Part shown: positions 1 through 6,337 of the stretch, piece by piece
How the letters are laid out: every line of letters starts with the position of its first letter
How positions within the stretch are numbered: position 1 is the stretch's first letter
NCBI GenBank assembly: GCA_048267305.1
Contig: JBLWXT010000004.1
Coordinates: forward strand, 150,523 to 214,522
DNA: 64,000 bases
Reading direction: 5' to 3'
From: Owenweeksia sp048267305
GTDB lineage: Bacteria > Bacteroidota > Bacteroidia > Flavobacteriales > Schleiferiaceae
Notes under the pieces: generated by a model
What the model was told of the DNA's origin: nothing
What the model saw: only the letters and a program-made list of their open reading frames with translations
The model's database searches: none
Position numbers and translations under genes: made by a program

Positions 1-294
1 AATATGGAAGAAGATATGCGTACCTATTTTGTAGCAAAATCAGAAGCTGATCAGCATTTAGTACAAAGTGCTTTGGATTATACCATTTTTAGACCAGGCA
101 GGCTAACCGATGAAAGCGGGAATGGAAGCATTAGAGCTGCTGAAAGCCTTGATAACTATGATAATATAGAAACGAGCAGAGACAATTTGGCTAATGCTAT
201 TGTAGATGCTTTGGATAAAAGAAATACCTATAAAAAGGTGATAGAATTGGTTGACGGAAATACTCCTGTTAAAGATGCCATCGCCAGTATTTAG
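1..294 (+). CDS. NAD(P)-binding SDR-type protein, 3' part only
   Basis: The gene runs in from the left edge and its dinucleotide-binding N-terminus is outside the window; the reading frame is open from base 1 and the ATG at 4 is probably internal. The visible 96 residues contain YFVAKSEADQHL followed by YTIFRPGRLTDE. This pairing (catalytic-type Tyr/Lys helix, then a substrate-side RPG loop) is typical of atypical SDRs of the YwnB/YhfK NAD(P)H-binding group. The C-terminus ends with the usual VIELVDGNTPV strand. The substrate cannot be predicted. A terminator-like hairpin follows at 322-353. Confidence 0.7.
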   Translation, partial: NMEEDMRTYFVAKSEADQHLVQSALDYTIFRPGRLTDESGNGSIRAAESLDNYDNIETSRDNLANAIVDALDKRNTYKKVIELVDGNTPVKDAIASI

Positions 295-321
295 TATTCT
301 TGGCATTTAATCATAATCAAT

Positions 322-353
322 AGAGCCGGTACAATTACATTTGTGCCGGCTCT
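322..353 (+). terminator. Hairpin after the SDR gene
   Basis: AGAGCCGGTACAA and TTGTGCCGGCTCT form a 13-bp stem (one G-T pair) around a 6-nt loop, about 30 bp after the stop codon. The tail is T-rich but interrupted (GTTATTT), so the terminator call is reasonable but not strong. Confidence 0.6.
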
Positions 354-398
354 GTTATTTGGGGCTGTTAAGTAAATTTCTCTCTGTCAGGTACCGCT

Positions 399-875
399 AT
401 GTTTGAAAAAATTAAGTCAACTCAATTTCCTCCAAAACAAAAACCGGTGATGGTATGGGACGGGCATTGTGGGTTTTGCAGATACTGGACCACGCGCTGG
501 TATAAGATTACCGGAGATAAGGTGGAATACCGGCCATATCAGGATGCCGCAGCAGACTTTACCGATATTGATCCCAGGCTTTTTAAACAGGCCAGTAGAT
601 TAATCGAAACAGATGGGCTTGTGTATAGCGGGCCACGTTCGGCTTATAGAACCTTAACCTATGGCAGTAAATGGGGTTTTTTAGATAAGTGGTATGCCAG
701 TAAAAAGTGGTTTCAAAAACTTAGTGATGGCGGATATAATTGGGTTGCTAAAAATCGCAACTTCATGTTTAAACTAACTAAAGCTATGTATGGCTCCGAT
801 CCTGAAAACATTCGTCCCTTCTGGATTATCTACCTTTTTATTACTCTATATCTGATTTATAGTATTATTGGTTAG
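399..875 (+). CDS. DCC family thiol-disulfide oxidoreductase-like protein (DUF393)
   Basis: This 158-aa protein has the family signature near its N-terminus, MVWDGHCGFCRYW, with Cys24 and Cys27 forming the CxxC-like pair in the DGxCxxC context of DUF393/DCC proteins. DCC proteins are predicted thioredoxin-fold oxidoreductases whose substrates are mostly unknown. The last ~18 residues (FWIIYLFITLYLIYSIIG) form a hydrophobic helix, so the protein is probably tail-anchored. It stands alone between a terminator-like hairpin and a barrel gene. Confidence 0.8.
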   Translation: MFEKIKSTQFPPKQKPVMVWDGHCGFCRYWTTRWYKITGDKVEYRPYQDAAADFTDIDPRLFKQASRLIETDGLVYSGPRSAYRTLTYGSKWGFLDKWYASKKWFQKLSDGGYNWVAKNRNFMFKLTKAMYGSDPENIRPFWIIYLFITLYLIYSIIG

Positions 876-947
876 TTTAAAATGCCAGATTTTATCACTT
901 AACTATATTTGGACCCATGCTACCCAAAACTGGTCTTTAACCAAATT

Positions 948-1745
948 ATGTTTAGTAAAAAAATTGGCCTGATAGCTTTTGTTTTATTTGCCAGCTTTAC
1001 GGCCATAAGCCAGGAGCAGCTGGAGTTTCTTGAATTTCCGAAAGAGAAAAAACTATTTTCCATTGAGGCTCGAATTGGCTATTATTGGGATTTACAATCA
1101 GTACCAGACTCAATTCCGTACCCGCTTAATGATTTTTATAAAAAGATGGGAGAGGGCCCAAGAGCCGATTTTTCGATACTATATAATTGGGGCGGCTTTA
1201 TAGATATCGGTTTCGGTTATTCCTATTTAAAGGCAATCTCCAGCACTAAGGAGTCTCTTACACTAACCTACCTATACTTTAATGGCTCACAGAGCACACT
1301 CATTGGTAAACTGTCAGGAGAGGTTACTCAGCAGTATTTTTCCCTTAGAGTAGATCCACATTTTGAAGTGGGCAAATCATTTTCATTAAATCCTGGAGTA
1401 TCTACCGGTATTTTGAATTATCAGAATATTACAAGAATAGATGATTTGTATCAAAAAATTTCGGGGCAAACATTAGCCTTTGAAATGCGATTGGGGCTGG
1501 AGTACTATTTAGATCAGAACTTGTCTCTAAATCTAACGGGTTCGTATATGCTCAGTTATTTGTATGAGCCAGAATTGTATAATACGCTTGAGGAGATTTC
1601 TACAGAAAATCAGAGTATGGGCCTTTCGAAATGGTATTTAGGTGTGGGCCTTAGATATAACTTTACGAAAAAGGGATCGGCAATGGCCGTACCTGCTTCC
1701 AAGGAAGTTCCTCCCCAGCCAAAGAAAAAGAGCCGCTTTGATTAA
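948..1745 (+). CDS. Outer-membrane beta-barrel-like protein, unknown role
   Basis: The ATG at 948 was preferred over the upstream one at 909 because it gives a clean signal peptide (MFSKKIGLIAFVLFASFTAISQ). The mature part alternates aromatic and polar residues, as in FIDIGFGYSYL and SLNLTGSYMLSYLY. It ends in a strand (WYLGVGLRYNFTKK) followed by a charged Pro/Lys tail, so it looks like a small OmpA/OprF-type barrel of about 8-10 strands. No functional family was recognised. Its stop overlaps the stop of the convergent next gene by 4 bp. Confidence 0.7.
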   Translation: MFSKKIGLIAFVLFASFTAISQEQLEFLEFPKEKKLFSIEARIGYYWDLQSVPDSIPYPLNDFYKKMGEGPRADFSILYNWGGFIDIGFGYSYLKAISSTKESLTLTYLYFNGSQSTLIGKLSGEVTQQYFSLRVDPHFEVGKSFSLNPGVSTGILNYQNITRIDDLYQKISGQTLAFEMRLGLEYYLDQNLSLNLTGSYMLSYLYEPELYNTLEEISTENQSMGLSKWYLGVGLRYNFTKKGSAMAVPASKEVPPQPKKKSRFD

Positions 1746-2248
1746 AGCTTCTTCAATATCTTTCGCGCCCTCGAGCGATACCCGGCTGAAGAGTGCTCAA
1801 AACCCTGTTCTATAAGCAGGCGCAGTTCGTGATTAAGCTCATTATGCCTTTTGCAGATGTTAGCAGCCACGGTCATAGAAAATATCTTGATGGCTACAGG
1901 GCTTTTAGGATTAAGTAAATCTCTGGCGCATAATTCAAAGAGAACTCCCTCGTACTCCTCTGGCACAGAAACAAATTGTAAAACCCTATAGGCATTGCGG
2001 CCTACTGCCGGATGAATGGGCTTTTCCAAACAATCAATAAGTTGAGAGATATAAGGTGTAAAAAGATGGTGGTAAGTGTTGCCCAGCAGCCCTACGGGCC
2101 AGGCTGCGCGCTGTGCCAATACCATTTCTTGTGAATTCATGATCTTTATAAGATCGCCAATTAACAAGGGATTTTCAATGGCCATGGCCATAATGCGGTC
2201 CGATTGTTCCCGGCTATGCTCAGAAAGAAGAAGGTGCTCTAAATCCAT
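1742..2248 (-). CDS. Hypothetical alpha-helical (HEAT-like) protein
   Basis: A 168-aa soluble protein with no signal peptide, built from repeated amphipathic helices. Stretches such as QRAAWPVGLLG, HPAVGRNAYRVLQF and SPVAIKIFSMTVAANI look like HEAT/ARM-type helical repeats, which usually serve protein binding. No catalytic motif is seen and the function is unknown. It is divergent from the GbsR-type regulator gene, with about 93 bp between starts, so the palindrome at 2294-2317 could in principle affect both genes. Confidence 0.7.
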   Translation of the reverse strand: MDLEHLLLSEHSREQSDRIMAMAIENPLLIGDLIKIMNSQEMVLAQRAAWPVGLLGNTYHHLFTPYISQLIDCLEKPIHPAVGRNAYRVLQFVSVPEEYEGVLFELCARDLLNPKSPVAIKIFSMTVAANICKRHNELNHELRLLIEQGFEHSSAGYRSRARKILKKL

Positions 2249-2293
2249 AAAACTGTTTTGTTGGTTCCAAAGGTAAAACGCAACTTCAAATTA

Positions 2294-2317
2294 AACTTTC
2301 AAAATATTTTGAAAGTT
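2294..2317. promoter_or_regulatory. Perfect 24-bp palindrome, candidate operator 1
   Basis: The sequence is a perfect inverted repeat around the core TTTCAAAATATTTTGAAA (2297-2314), 25 bp upstream of the regulator ATG. The same 18-bp geometry recurs after the regulator gene at 2861-2878. A symmetric site just ahead of a MarR-fold gene suggests autoregulation; this is inference from position and symmetry. Confidence 0.75.
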
Positions 2318-2337
2318 GGAAAACAATTGTACATTTG
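2308..2337 (+). promoter_or_regulatory. Candidate Bacteroidota promoter of the GbsR-type gene
   Basis: TTTG at 2308-2311 and TACATTTG at 2330-2337 match the Bacteroidota -33 (TTTG) and -7 (TAnnTTTG) elements with an 18-bp gap. The -33 element lies inside the palindromic operator, so bound regulator would block sigma. The -7 box ends only 4 bp before the ATG, implying a leaderless or nearly leaderless mRNA. Confidence 0.5.
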
Positions 2338-2341
2338 ACCC

Positions 2342-2842
2342 ATGCAATACGAACAAGCCAAGGATGAGTTTATACAAACCTGGGGAAACCTGGCCACCCA
2401 GTGGGGGATTAATCGCACCATGGCGCAAATACACGCCTTGTTGTTGCTCAGCCCTGAGGCTTTGAGTACTGATGATGTAATGGAGGAGCTGCAGATATCC
2501 CGTGGCAATGCCAATATGAATATCAGGGCGCTGATAGATTGGGCGCTGGTGCAAAAGGTTTATATAAAGGGAGATAGAAAGGAATTTTTCATCGCTATAA
2601 AGGACAGCTTTACCGTTGCGCGCAGAATTGCCAAGGAAAGACAAAAACGGGAGGTGAGCCCGGTGGTAACCATGTTTGAAGAACTCACTAAAGTAGAGGG
2701 AACAGGAGCTAAGGAAGAAGAACTGCGAAAAGTAACGCAGGATATGCTTCAGATGACCAGGCAAATAAATGATTTGCTCTCACAGTTTGGAGATTCTGAA
2801 CCTAGCTGGTGGAAGAAAAAACTTATCAGCCTTATTAGCTGA
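2342..2842 (+). CDS. GbsR/MarR-type transcriptional regulator
   Basis: This 166-aa protein has a winged helix over roughly residues 20-85, where LSTDDVMEELQISRGNANMN is the recognition-helix region, followed by the wing (VQKVYIKGDRKEFFIA). The C-terminal half is a long helical dimerisation segment. This layout matches the GbsR-like branch of the MarR superfamily, which in Bacillus GbsR senses choline and represses glycine-betaine genes. The ligand here is unknown. Palindromes on both sides of the gene share an 18-bp pattern, and small membrane-protein genes follow, so the likely regulon is this gene plus that downstream run. Confidence 0.85.
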   Translation: MQYEQAKDEFIQTWGNLATQWGINRTMAQIHALLLLSPEALSTDDVMEELQISRGNANMNIRALIDWALVQKVYIKGDRKEFFIAIKDSFTVARRIAKERQKREVSPVVTMFEELTKVEGTGAKEEELRKVTQDMLQMTRQINDLLSQFGDSEPSWWKKKLISLIS

Positions 2843-2860
2843 TATTTTTTTTAATCAAAC

Positions 2861-2878
2861 TTTCAATATTTATTGAAA
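2861..2878. promoter_or_regulatory. Candidate operator 2 (TTTCAATATTTATTGAAA)
   Basis: TTTCAATA, two bases, TATTGAAA: an inverted repeat with the same length and the same TTTCAA/TTGAAA ends as the palindrome before the regulator gene. It lies 30 bp upstream of the ATG at 2909, so it is well placed to control the membrane-protein genes that follow. Confidence 0.7.
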
Positions 2879-2908
2879 ATATAATAAGTAATATATAAAT
2901 TCAACATC

Positions 2909-3283
2909 ATGGACTATCACGTAACAAGTTACCTCATTTACTTACCTATAACAGTGGCTCTCACAGCGTGGGTGGGGCATAAGCTTTTTAAAAACGGTAA
3001 AATATTCTTGCTTGACATTTTTGAGCAAAATCAAGATCTGGCCGAGAGTGTTAACCAACTTTTGTTAGTGGGATTTTATCTTATCAATATTGGCTATGCC
3101 GTTTATACACTGGCCATTGGAGGAATGATAACAGACACCAAAGAGATGATAGAAATGCTGAGTCAAAAAGTAGGCATCATCATCCTGATACTGGGAGCCA
3201 TGCACTTTGGCAACATCTTCATTTTTTATAGGCTGAGGAGAAGACATCTTGACGATAAGAGAGCTAAGGCCATTTACCAATAA
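2909..3283 (+). CDS. Small membrane protein, unknown
   Basis: A 124-aa protein with three predicted membrane helices, near residues 7-25, 50-72 and 88-110, ending in a basic tail (YRLRRRHLDDKRAK) that should be cytoplasmic. No named family was recognised. It is the first gene after the second palindromic site and is followed 11 bp later by the next membrane-protein gene, so it probably heads an operon governed by the GbsR-type regulator. A role in envelope or osmotic adaptation is a guess from that context. Confidence 0.7.
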   Translation: MDYHVTSYLIYLPITVALTAWVGHKLFKNGKIFLLDIFEQNQDLAESVNQLLLVGFYLINIGYAVYTLAIGGMITDTKEMIEMLSQKVGIIILILGAMHFGNIFIFYRLRRRHLDDKRAKAIYQ

Positions 3284-3294
3284 AACAAAGTGTT

Positions 3295-3663
3295 ATGAAG
3301 TTTTTCTTTTACAGTAGTATAGTTTTTATAATGCTGGCAGCAGGTTTAGCTCTTTTGGCTATAGCCGAGCATGATATAGCCTTTCTAATTTTATACATTC
3401 AGTTTGGCTTAGGTTGCATGCACTTGCTTTCAACATTATTTGCATTAAGCAAATTTGGCCTTCAAAAACCGTGGTTCGTTATTCATTTAATCATTTGCCT
3501 GATTTATCTGAGCCTTTTGTTTGTAGCAAGCCCCGATCTGGATTTTGGAGTTGCATTGCTTGTTACCATTGGAATTGTTTTTCCATGGATAATTGGTATT
3601 GTACATACTTTTCAGCTTTACAAAAGCATGGCTAAAGTCAAAACGAATATCCTGGATATTTGA
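3295..3663 (+). CDS. Four-helix membrane protein, paralogue A
   Basis: A 122-aa protein that is almost entirely four hydrophobic helices. It is a tandem paralogue of the next gene: both start MKF(F/H)FF, both have a (I/V)xFxLG turn around residue 38, and both end with PW-I/V-x-x-I/A-x-HT-F/Y-x-LYK. The gene lies 11 bp after its upstream neighbour and 12 bp before its paralogue. No family or function was recognised. Such small four-helix proteins are often accessory membrane subunits, but nothing here shows a partner. Confidence 0.7.
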   Translation: MKFFFYSSIVFIMLAAGLALLAIAEHDIAFLILYIQFGLGCMHLLSTLFALSKFGLQKPWFVIHLIICLIYLSLLFVASPDLDFGVALLVTIGIVFPWIIGIVHTFQLYKSMAKVKTNILDI

Positions 3664-3675
3664 AATAAATCAACT

Positions 3676-4014
3676 ATGAAATTTCATTTTTTCACAAGTC
3701 TGTTTTTACTGGTTGCTGCAGCATTTATGGCCGTGCTTGGGTTGTTTGATCCAGAGGTATTCCTCTATGCTGCTATAGTGGAGTTTGTACTGGGCACCCA
3801 ACAGATTATTTCAAGTTTAGTAGCCCTGGTGGTTTTAGAAAACAAAAGTTATTTTCTGAAGCATCTGGCCTTCTCCATTCTGTTTGTAGTGTTCTTTTTA
3901 GTTCTTAGAGGTTTTGGAATGTCGGATCACCTGAAATGGCCTATAGTTTTCAGCGTACCCTGGGTGGTGGCAATTTTCCACACCTATAAACTTTATAAGG
4001 TAATTAGAGGTTGA
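3676..4014 (+). CDS. Four-helix membrane protein, paralogue B
   Basis: A 112-aa four-helix membrane protein clearly related to the preceding gene: it shares the MKFxF start, the FVLGTQQI/FGLGCMHL position and the C-terminal VPWVVAIFHTYKLYK block. Divergence is considerable, so the duplication is old. It completes a three-gene run of small membrane proteins. The function is unknown. Confidence 0.7.
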   Translation: MKFHFFTSLFLLVAAAFMAVLGLFDPEVFLYAAIVEFVLGTQQIISSLVALVVLENKSYFLKHLAFSILFVVFFLVLRGFGMSDHLKWPIVFSVPWVVAIFHTYKLYKVIRG

Positions 4015-4099
4015 TATAGCCTCCAATCAATGTCCGGCAGGGGTTTCTTTAAACTTAGGTTTATGGTCACCTTTGCCGGCTCATTTTCTACAGAATAAT

Positions 4100-4939
4100 A
4101 TGGTTAGTAAATATCCCCTATGGCTGAAACACGTTGCTCAACTTGGGTTGGTGGCCAAAGGTGTGGTATACTTCATTTTTGGTAGTCTCATTATTATGGC
4201 AACCTATATACCCAAGGATGATCCTGTAGGTCTTTTTGAAATCGTAAAATACACCATCAGCCTTGGATGGATTGGCCGGGTTATTACAGCCCTTATGTCC
4301 ATCGGTCTGTTTTGTTATTCCCTTTGGAAGTTCTTCCAAATGACTTTTAATGTAGAAGGATATGAGGATAATATCAGGGGATATCTGGTGCGAACCACAT
4401 GGTTGGGGCCGTTTGTGTTTTACCTCGTACTTGGCGGCCATGCCGCTATTCAGCTCTTTAATTGGTATAGCGGAAATTTTAACTACAATCCCAATGATCA
4501 AAGTGTGTTTCAGGAAATACTATTTACCTGGTGGGGGAAATGGATAGTGGGCTTTGTGGCCTTTACCCTCTTAGTAAATGCGGGTTCCCTTTTTTATCTG
4601 GCCTTTACCGGTAGATATACTATAATGCTAACGGGCAGGGGTTTTTATCAAAATAGTCCCAAATTAGCCAGACTTACCGGTTTATTTGGATATCTGGGCT
4701 ACGGGCTTACATTGTTTATCCTTGGAAGCTTGTTTAGTGTGGCCATTTATTATTCTAACAGTTTTTTTGCTCAGGGACAGGATAGCCTTTTTTATTATTT
4801 AATCCGTCAGCCTTTCGGAAGATTAATATTGACGGTTATAGCCTTTGGTACAATGTGCTATGGGGTATATTTCTTTTTAGCTTCATTTTATCGCTGGCGC
4901 GATGCTGGCTCCGTAAGTTCCACCAATACGGGGAAGTGA
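4100..4939 (+). CDS. DUF1206 family membrane protein
   Basis: The ATG at 4100 was chosen over an upstream TTG at 4073 and gives 279 aa. The protein is three repeats of a two-helix unit, each beginning with an LxRxGLxAKGxVY-like block. The first is clear (AQLGLVAKGVVYFIFG), followed by LVRTTWLGPFVFYLVLGGHA and LTGLFGYLGYGLTLFILG. Six helices in three pairs is the DUF1206 architecture. The function of DUF1206 is unknown. It lies 85 bp beyond the small membrane genes and may belong to the same regulon. Its 3' end overlaps the convergent endonuclease/exonuclease/phosphatase gene by 52 bp. Confidence 0.8.
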   Translation: MVSKYPLWLKHVAQLGLVAKGVVYFIFGSLIIMATYIPKDDPVGLFEIVKYTISLGWIGRVITALMSIGLFCYSLWKFFQMTFNVEGYEDNIRGYLVRTTWLGPFVFYLVLGGHAAIQLFNWYSGNFNYNPNDQSVFQEILFTWWGKWIVGFVAFTLLVNAGSLFYLAFTGRYTIMLTGRGFYQNSPKLARLTGLFGYLGYGLTLFILGSLFSVAIYYSNSFFAQGQDSLFYYLIRQPFGRLILTVIAFGTMCYGVYFFLASFYRWRDAGSVSSTNTGK

Positions 4940-5865
4940 TCGGAGTTAATGCTTTTAAGCCTTTTCATCTGTACAAGCTTAAAGTGTTTGGAGCAAAAAA
5001 GATGATCCAGCGGCCATCTCATTATTGGAATTTTGGCATGAAATGTTGCAAATATTCCCCGTCCCTTGCGGGGATCCTGTAATTCTGAAATCTCCAAAAA
5101 TCTATCCGTGGTAAAACTCCAGGCTACATCATTAAGATCTCCGGCCACTATTACCGGCATCTGTATTTTTTCTACCTCTTTGGCTACCATCCACAATTCA
5201 TTATCCCTGTCTGTAGAATAGGTTCTCTCTGTTGGAGAAGGGGGTGGGGGATGTACACCAAAAAACAAAAATTCAGCACCTGAATCTAACTTGAGATTTA
5301 CCTTAATGCTGGGATATTCTTTTTTGATTAAAAATCGAAGGTCATACTCCGTTATTTCAATTCTAGAGTAAAAAAGCATTCCATAGGTATTGTCTTGCGG
5401 ATATTCAATTTTATAGGGATAGTGCTTTGTGCAGGCCTGGATTTCGTTTTGCCACTTTTGATCTGTTTCCAGCAGCAGGATTATATCCGGATTTTGATCT
5501 TCTATCCTCGCTGAAAGCTTGTCGTATCTATTGTTATCCTGAAATACATTGGAAATTAAAATTTTAATCGAATCTGTAGAGTTTCGGTCAGTTTCAACCG
5601 TCTTTGAGGCAATAGGGGTAAAGGGAAAAATAAGATAGGCTAAATATCCTGTGCATACTGCCAAAAGAGAAAATACCACTTGAACGCCCACACTATCCAT
5701 GATCAGTGGTATGCCCAATGCGAGGGTTACAAGTGCTATTATAAACTTTTGAAGACGTGGAAATTCAAAAACCCTAAATGTCCAGTGATCCTTTCTGATA
5801 AAGGGAATAAGTGTGGCCAGTATAAGGAGCGAGGCCAAGACGTAAAAAGCAATTGTATGAATCAT
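4888..5865 (-). CDS. Membrane-anchored endonuclease/exonuclease/phosphatase family protein
   Basis: A 325-aa protein with three N-terminal hydrophobic helices (residues ~3-20, 38-58, 64-85), then an EEP domain from about residue 105. Catalytic landmarks are present: the metal-binding Glu in IILLLETD, the histidine in FFGVHPPPPSP, GDLNDVAW (Asp and Asn) and the terminal SDHFPV. EEP proteins cleave phosphodiester or phosphomonoester bonds in nucleic acids or phospholipids. The TM-plus-EEP form is common in bacteria and its substrate is generally unknown. The active site should lie on the periplasmic side if the helices form a simple N-terminal anchor. Confidence 0.85.
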   Translation of the reverse strand: MIHTIAFYVLASLLILATLIPFIRKDHWTFRVFEFPRLQKFIIALVTLALGIPLIMDSVGVQVVFSLLAVCTGYLAYLIFPFTPIASKTVETDRNSTDSIKILISNVFQDNNRYDKLSARIEDQNPDIILLLETDQKWQNEIQACTKHYPYKIEYPQDNTYGMLFYSRIEITEYDLRFLIKKEYPSIKVNLKLDSGAEFLFFGVHPPPPSPTERTYSTDRDNELWMVAKEVEKIQMPVIVAGDLNDVAWSFTTDRFLEISELQDPRKGRGIFATFHAKIPIMRWPLDHLFCSKHFKLVQMKRLKSINSDHFPVLVELTEPASRQR

Positions 5866-5870
5866 TGAAT

Positions 5871-5903
5871 AAAAAAATGGGGCTACATTATTAATGTAGC
5901 CCC
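5871..5903 (-). terminator. Rho-independent terminator of the DUF1328 gene
   Basis: On the minus strand GGGGCTACATTA and TAATGTAGCCCC make a 12-bp perfect stem with a 1-nt centre, followed by a run of seven T (5871-5877). It lies 47 bp after the DUF1328 stop and just before the start of the EEP gene. Confidence 0.85.
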
Positions 5904-5949
5904 AAAGCTATCTAATATTATTTGCTGTTTTACCTTGATTGAATCTTAT

Positions 5950-6108
5950 TCATCGAACAAGCTTCATAATAAGGCTAATTACAAATAATACGAGAAAAAT
6001 GTAAAAAATGATTTTGGCGATTCCGGCTGCACCGGCTGCAATACCCCCAAATCCGAAAATGGCTGCAATTAGTGCAACCACAAGAAAAATCAGAACCCAT
6101 CGTAGCAT
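5950..6108 (-). CDS. DUF1328 (YtjA-like) membrane peptide
   Basis: A 52-residue protein starting MLRWVLIFLVVALIAAIFGF, continuing with the glycine/alanine-rich turn GGIAAGAAGIAKII and a second helix ending in LIMKLVR. That is the whole DUF1328/YtjA family pattern: two short helices around a FGFGGIAxGAAGIAK turn, usual length 50-60 aa. The function is unknown; family members are often induced by stress. It is monocistronic, with a strong terminator at 5871-5903 and a nested inverted repeat upstream at 6126-6181. Confidence 0.9.
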   Translation of the reverse strand: MLRWVLIFLVVALIAAIFGFGGIAAGAAGIAKIIFYIFLVLFVISLIMKLVR

Positions 6109-6125
6109 ATAAAATATTTTTATTT

Positions 6126-6181
6126 GGTTTATAAATAGTTCAGGCTGTTAAGGCTCAAACGCCTTAAATTGTTCATAAACC
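6126..6181. promoter_or_regulatory. Nested inverted repeat upstream of DUF1328
   Basis: An outer pair GGTTTAT / ATAAACC (6126-6132, 6175-6181) encloses an inner hairpin TTAAGGC-tcaaac-GCCTTAA (6148-6167). It lies 18 bp upstream of the DUF1328 start codon, within the divergent region shared with the helicase gene. It could be an RNA structure in the 5' leader or a protein site; the sequence does not decide. Confidence 0.4.
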
Positions 6182-6306
6182 AGATGGCAGAAATAAACGA
6201 AGTAGATGTATGATTATGAAAATATTTGGGTTGGCAGTTTGGGACTTTTTACATTCCTTCTCTTAATAAATTGATTAACAGTTGATAATGGCATCAAAAC
6301 TTAGCG

Positions 6307-6314
6307 TATCTTCG
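6307..6314 (+). promoter_or_regulatory. Possible -7 element of the DEAD-box helicase gene
   Basis: TATCTTCG is one mismatch from TAnnTTTG and stands 24 bp before the TTG start, with a TTG triplet about 22 bp upstream as a possible -33 element. Weak evidence by sequence alone. Confidence 0.3.
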
Positions 6315-6337
6315 CGGACAATTTTAAGAATACAGAT

